Part shown: piece after piece, positions 60,493-64,000 of the stretch | How the letters are laid out: each line of letters starts with the position of its first letter | Numbering within the stretch: the stretch's first letter is position 1 | Assembly (NCBI GenBank): GCA_036186865.1 | Contig: AP025057.1 | Span: forward strand, 24,752,517 to 24,816,516 | DNA: 64,000 nucleotides | From: Eustoma russellianum | Taxonomy: Eukaryota; Streptophyta; Magnoliopsida; Gentianales; Gentianaceae | Direction: 5' to 3' | Made by a program: the position numbers and the translations under genes | The notes under the pieces: generated by a model | Databases searched by the model: none | What the model was told of the DNA's origin: nothing | What the model saw: only the letters and a program-made list of their open reading frames with translations

Positions 60493-62637
60493 ATGGCTAT
60501 TGTTTCTCACAAAGGTGAGTTGGAAGGTATGTCTACACAACGCCCTCCTCTTTTTGATGGCAATAATTTTGTTCATTGGAAACTAAGAATGAGGCTATTC
60601 TTAATGGCTATAGACATCGATTTATGGTCTATAGTTGAAGATGGGCCGTACATTCCAACGAAAGTTATACAAGTTAGTGGAGTAACTCAAGAGGTTGAAA
60701 AATATAAAAGTGAATGGTCATCGGATGATAAAAAGAAAATGTCCATGAATGCTAAAGCTATGCAATTACTTTTAAATGGACTTACAACTTCTGAAGCAGG
60801 TTATGTGTCTAATTGCACAAGCGCACACGACATGTGGAAATCACTAGTATTAAAGCATGAAGGTACTAGTGGTGTTAAAGAATCCAAAATTAACATGCTT
60901 ATGACTGAATTAGAGACTTTCAAAATGTTGCCAAACGAATCCATAACATCTATGGATTTGAGGATTACTAATATTTTCAATGCCCTTGAAGCTTTAGGGA
61001 AGTCATTTTCGAACAGTGAAAAGGTTCAAAAGGTGCTAAGAAGCCTCCCTACTGAATGGGATCCAAAGGTGACTGCAATCGAGGGGACAAAGTCAATCAC
61101 TAAGATGGATGAATTGATCGGGTCTCTTAAAGTCTATGAGGTAAAACTGAACCAACGAAAGTCTGAATCGTCTAAGTCAACCGGTAAGTCAATAGCTTTC
61201 AAAACAACCGAAACACATGCCAGTAACGATGATAGCAATAGTGATACTGAATTAGACGATGACTTGATATTGATCGCTAGAAAACTTAGAAAGTTTTTCA
61301 AACGTCCAAACAGGAATAGACAACGTAATTCTTCTTCTTCTTCTCAACCTAGGAAGAATAACACAAACAAATGGTATAATAAAGAATTAAAGTGTTATGA
61401 ATGCGGTCAAAAAGGACATATTTCATACGATTGTCCCACGAAGAAAAATAATAATAACCACAACAATAATAAACAAGCCAAGGACAAGGAGGCTCAAACG
61501 ACAAAGACAAAGGAGTCTAAGGCAAGAAAAGAGAAACGAGCAATGAAGGTGAGCACATGGAGCGACTCATCCGACTCAGAATTCGAAACTGAGGAAGCTC
61601 AAGTCTGCTTCGTATCAAACGAGGTATGTTCTTCTTCTGATAGTGATTCTGATAGTGACATGACATTTAATGAAATGTATGAAGAATTCCTAAGAATGCA
61701 TGCTCACTGTAAGAGGCTCTCTAAAGAAAAGAAGAAACTAGTTGAAGAAAATGACAAGTTGAAGACGTCCAACTTGGAATATTCCGATCAACTAGAATCT
61801 CTTAAACAAGAGTCTACTAATACTCTTGATTCTTTAGAGAATAAAATTGAATCATATAGGAAAGATGAACAAAAGTTACAAATGGAAAATAAAATGTTAA
61901 AATCTAAGTTAGAAAGTTGTGAAAATGAAATAGTGCAACTTAAGTCTTCTAAATTTACCTTAGAAAAGATGATAGAACAATTTAAATCTGGTGCAAATAC
62001 GTTAGATACACTTATATCATCACAAAAGTATGGAAATGATAAAACTGGATTGGGATATAAAGAAGAAGATGGCAAATCAGATAAAAAGACTAAGTTTGTA
62101 TCATCAACTACGAAACAACCTTATAAAGTTATAAAAACAAAGTTTTCTGCTAAATCTTCTTCTACTCCTTCTTCTACTTATTCAAAGATAAAGATGCAGT
62201 ATACACCCATAAAAACACACACGCATAACTATACATCTAGGCCAAACTTTGCATCTAGACAACCTAGAAACTATGCCTACATGTATACAAATGCATCTAG
62301 ACCGAATAAAATGCATACAACTTATTATGAACCTAAGTATAGGCAACACTCTTATAAGTCTTATAGAAATGCCTATGAACACACTTATACTGCGCCATAT
62401 AAGAAACAAATTCACATGCCTTATATACATCATAAATCTTGGCCATTCTATAACGATTATCAACTACGGCGCAACATGTATAACAATGCATCTTCACTTA
62501 TGAGGAATAATCATCTATATGCTTATCCTTCTTATTTTAACCATGCTAAAAATGTGCCTAAAAGGTATGTTCAAGTTTGGATACCTAAGGGTTATCTAAA
62601 CAAGAATAATGCCCCTAACATTCAAGGACCCAAATAA
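60493..62637 (+). CDS. gag: copia gag of element G, about 714 aa, open
   Basis: The start chosen is ATG 60493 (MAIVSHKGELEGMS), matching the gag start of C; the frame is open further upstream through the primer site. Residues about 20-200 are the UBN2/copia capsid (PPLFDGNNFVHWKLRMRLFL, MWKSLVLKHEGTSG, LPTEWDPKVTAIEGT). CYECGQKGHISYDC at 301-314 is the zinc knuckle. Then Lys/Asn-rich and acidic Ser blocks, a long predicted coiled coil (about 390-500: KEKKKLVEENDKLKTSNLEY, LENKIESYRKDEQKLQMENK) and a Tyr/His/Arg-rich basic region, ending NAPNIQGPK and TAA. Coiled coils in gag are reported for Sireviruses. C lacks everything from the acidic block to protease. Confidence 0.85.
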   Translation: MAIVSHKGELEGMSTQRPPLFDGNNFVHWKLRMRLFLMAIDIDLWSIVEDGPYIPTKVIQVSGVTQEVEKYKSEWSSDDKKKMSMNAKAMQLLLNGLTTSEAGYVSNCTSAHDMWKSLVLKHEGTSGVKESKINMLMTELETFKMLPNESITSMDLRITNIFNALEALGKSFSNSEKVQKVLRSLPTEWDPKVTAIEGTKSITKMDELIGSLKVYEVKLNQRKSESSKSTGKSIAFKTTETHASNDDSNSDTELDDDLILIARKLRKFFKRPNRNRQRNSSSSSQPRKNNTNKWYNKELKCYECGQKGHISYDCPTKKNNNNHNNNKQAKDKEAQTTKTKESKARKEKRAMKVSTWSDSSDSEFETEEAQVCFVSNEVCSSSDSDSDSDMTFNEMYEEFLRMHAHCKRLSKEKKKLVEENDKLKTSNLEYSDQLESLKQESTNTLDSLENKIESYRKDEQKLQMENKMLKSKLESCENEIVQLKSSKFTLEKMIEQFKSGANTLDTLISSQKYGNDKTGLGYKEEDGKSDKKTKFVSSTTKQPYKVIKTKFSAKSSSTPSSTYSKIKMQYTPIKTHTHNYTSRPNFASRQPRNYAYMYTNASRPNKMHTTYYEPKYRQHSYKSYRNAYEHTYTAPYKKQIHMPYIHHKSWPFYNDYQLRRNMYNNASSLMRNNHLYAYPSYFNHAKNVPKRYVQVWIPKGYLNKNNAPNIQGPK

Positions 62638-63065
62638 AGGGTACCTAAAACTTTGTCTCCATTGTAGGATAAACGCAAGGAATGCAAGAAGGAGGCAAAC
62701 TCAAAGAATCTGAAAACCAAATGGTTTTTAGATAGTGGATGTTCGAGGCATATGACAGGGAACCCCAAGCTATTCATCGAATTGGAACATATCAAGAATG
62801 GAGGAAAAGTAACATTCGGTGACAACAACAAAGGACAAGTTGTTGGAAAAGGAACAATTGGGGACCCTAACACATTTCAAATACGAAATGTGTTATTAGT
62901 AAGCAATCTATCTTATAATTTACTTAGTATTTCACAACTCATAGATTGTGGTTACAATGTCTCTTTCTTCCCAATTCATGTGATATAATAAATGAAAAAG
63001 GAGAAATAGTTTTAAAGGAAATAGAGATGGTAATATTTATACTCTTACCTTAGATAATATGTTAG
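62638..63065 (+). pseudogene. pol: copia protease region of element G, frameshifted
   Basis: Follows the gag TAA with RVPKTLSPL and a TAG, then KTKWFLDSGCSRHMTG (catalytic DSG at 62731-62739), GKVTFGDNNKGQVVGKGTIG and NVLLVSNLSYNLLSISQLID, typical of the copia protease. Around 62970, 63015 and 63060 small shifts break the link to integrase. Confidence 0.82.
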
Positions 63066-64000
63066 ATGCCTAAGGTTAAGTGTTTGATATCACATGACTT
63101 AGATGTGAATTTATGGCATAGAAGATTAGGCCATATAGGAATTTCAACCATTAAGAAATTATCTAAGAAGAATTTAGTTAGAGGAATGCCTAAGTTAGAC
63201 TTAGATAATTTTCAAATGTGTGAAACATGTATTAAGGGAAAACACATTAAAGAAACCTTAAAACCGAAACATGAAGTGAGTACTAGTCATGTACTAGAAT
63301 TGCTTCACTTAGACTTATTTGGTCCAAGTAGGACAAGAAGTCTAGGTGGACACTACTATGTGTGTGTCATAGTAGATGATTACTCACGCTACACATGGAC
63401 ATTGTTCTTAACACACAAAGACGATGCTCCATTAGCAATCGAAACCCTTATCAAGCAACTTGAAAACATTTACGAAGAAAATGTCAAAAGAATTAGAAGT
63501 GATAGAGGTGGAGAATTTAAAAACAAAGATGTAATCAAATTTTGTGAACTATATAGAATTAAACATGAATTCTCACCACCTAGAACACCACAACTCAATG
63601 GAGTTGTTGAACGTAAAAATAGAACAATTCAAGAAGTTGCTAGCACAATGCTGTGTGAAAATAAATTACCTAAGTATTTATGGGCTGAAGCTGTTAGTTG
63701 TGCATGCTATATTATAAATAGGCTTACTATTAGAAAGAAATTAAATAAAACGCCTTATGAATTGCTAAACAATAGACAACCTAAGATAGATTATCTTAAA
63801 GTATTTGGATGTAAATGTTTTGTGCTAAACACTAAGGATAATCTAGATAAATTTGAACAAAAGTCTATTGAATGCATATTTGTTGGGTATTCAACTAACT
63901 CAAGAGCATATAGGTGTTATAATCCTACATCTAGAAAGATAACTGAATCCATACGTATTAAATTCAATGAAAATGCATGCTTTGAAGTTAGTGATAAACA
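63066..64000 (+). CDS. pol: copia integrase of element G, open to the window edge
   Basis: From ATG 63066: MPKVKCLISHDLDVNLWHRR with the HHCC zinc motif (LWHRRLGHIG ... CETCIKGKH). The core carries D (LLHLDLFGPS), D (RIRSDRGGEFKN) and E (LNGVVERKNRTIQEV), the DDE triad, then LWAEAVSCACYIINRL, KVFGCKCFVLNTKDNLDKF and IECIFVGYSTNSRAYRCYNP. It inserts the cDNA into chromosomes. No stop in 311 codons, unlike the counterpart in C, which has several. Reverse transcriptase would follow beyond 64000. Confidence 0.88.
   Translation, partial: MPKVKCLISHDLDVNLWHRRLGHIGISTIKKLSKKNLVRGMPKLDLDNFQMCETCIKGKHIKETLKPKHEVSTSHVLELLHLDLFGPSRTRSLGGHYYVCVIVDDYSRYTWTLFLTHKDDAPLAIETLIKQLENIYEENVKRIRSDRGGEFKNKDVIKFCELYRIKHEFSPPRTPQLNGVVERKNRTIQEVASTMLCENKLPKYLWAEAVSCACYIINRLTIRKKLNKTPYELLNNRQPKIDYLKVFGCKCFVLNTKDNLDKFEQKSIECIFVGYSTNSRAYRCYNPTSRKITESIRIKFNENACFEVSDK

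Larger units (their letters stand above)
57830..64000 (+). mobile_element. Ty1/copia retrotransposon G (same lineage as C), 3' part outside the window
   Basis: 5' LTR 57830-60369, primer site 60372-60384, gag 60493-62637, protease from about 62640, integrase 63066 to the edge. Protein identity with C is high through gag and integrase. The left flank AACAT (57825-57829) should be repeated beyond the window. Gag and integrase are open; the protease stretch has stops and shifts. Confidence 0.92.

Overview
This window is a block of nested transposable elements from a plant nuclear genome, most likely a eudicot. The evidence is plant-type Ty1/copia and Ty3/gypsy elements with initiator tRNA-Met or tRNA-Asp primer sites, an En/Spm (CACTA) transposon with a spliced TNP2-type transposase, an L1-type LINE with a plant RNase H domain, Au-like SINEs, and a fragment of a plant-only TCP transcription factor. 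I see no tRNA or rRNA gene and no clearly functional host gene. A run of 10 N at 20608-20617 is an assembly gap. Species cannot be told from the sequence.

Layout. 1-2949: minus-strand Ty3/gypsy element B (start of gag, primer site, 5' LTR), running off the left edge and apparently inserted in copia element A. 2950-18180: copia element A (+), Sirevirus-like, with a third ORF after pol and a 3' LTR. It is split at 3928/13509 by complete minus-strand copia element C (3929-13508; LTRs of 2,511 bp; TSD TTCTC). 18181-23800: a SINE, a broken TCP-like gene (18706-19121, minus), a 4.2-kb solo gypsy LTR (F, 19191-23394, TSD TTATA) sitting in the TATA box of that gene, and a second SINE. 24482-27686: small CACTA transposon (CACTA-1), an internal-deletion derivative. 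28507-44641: large CACTA transposon (CACTA-2, TSD ATA) with an open four-exon transposase gene (1,168 aa), a second transposition gene, and a small antisense ORF also kept in CACTA-1. A full-length 6.1-kb LINE (35125-41185, 11-bp TSD) lies in an intron of the second gene. 44656-57829: copia element D, split by a minus-strand Athila-like gypsy element H (47986-57251, TSD GATAC). H carries gag and protease but no reverse transcriptase, and its right LTR holds a triplicated 692-bp block plus a local inversion. 57830-64000: copia element G (+), same lineage as C, with intact LTR, gag and integrase, running off the right edge.

How it fits together. The nesting gives relative ages: A is older than B and C; D is older than H and G; CACTA-2 is older than the LINE. 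Most retroelement ORFs carry stops and frameshifts. The CACTA-2 transposase is uninterrupted, so CACTA-2 is the best candidate for a source of transposase acting in trans on CACTA-1. The most unusual items are a 254-codon third ORF in the LINE, the shared antisense CACTA ORF, a roughly 66-bp block repeated in two introns of the CACTA second gene, the rearranged H LTR, and a quasi-palindromic GGCGCTTCAT repeat family on both sides of the third ORF of element A.
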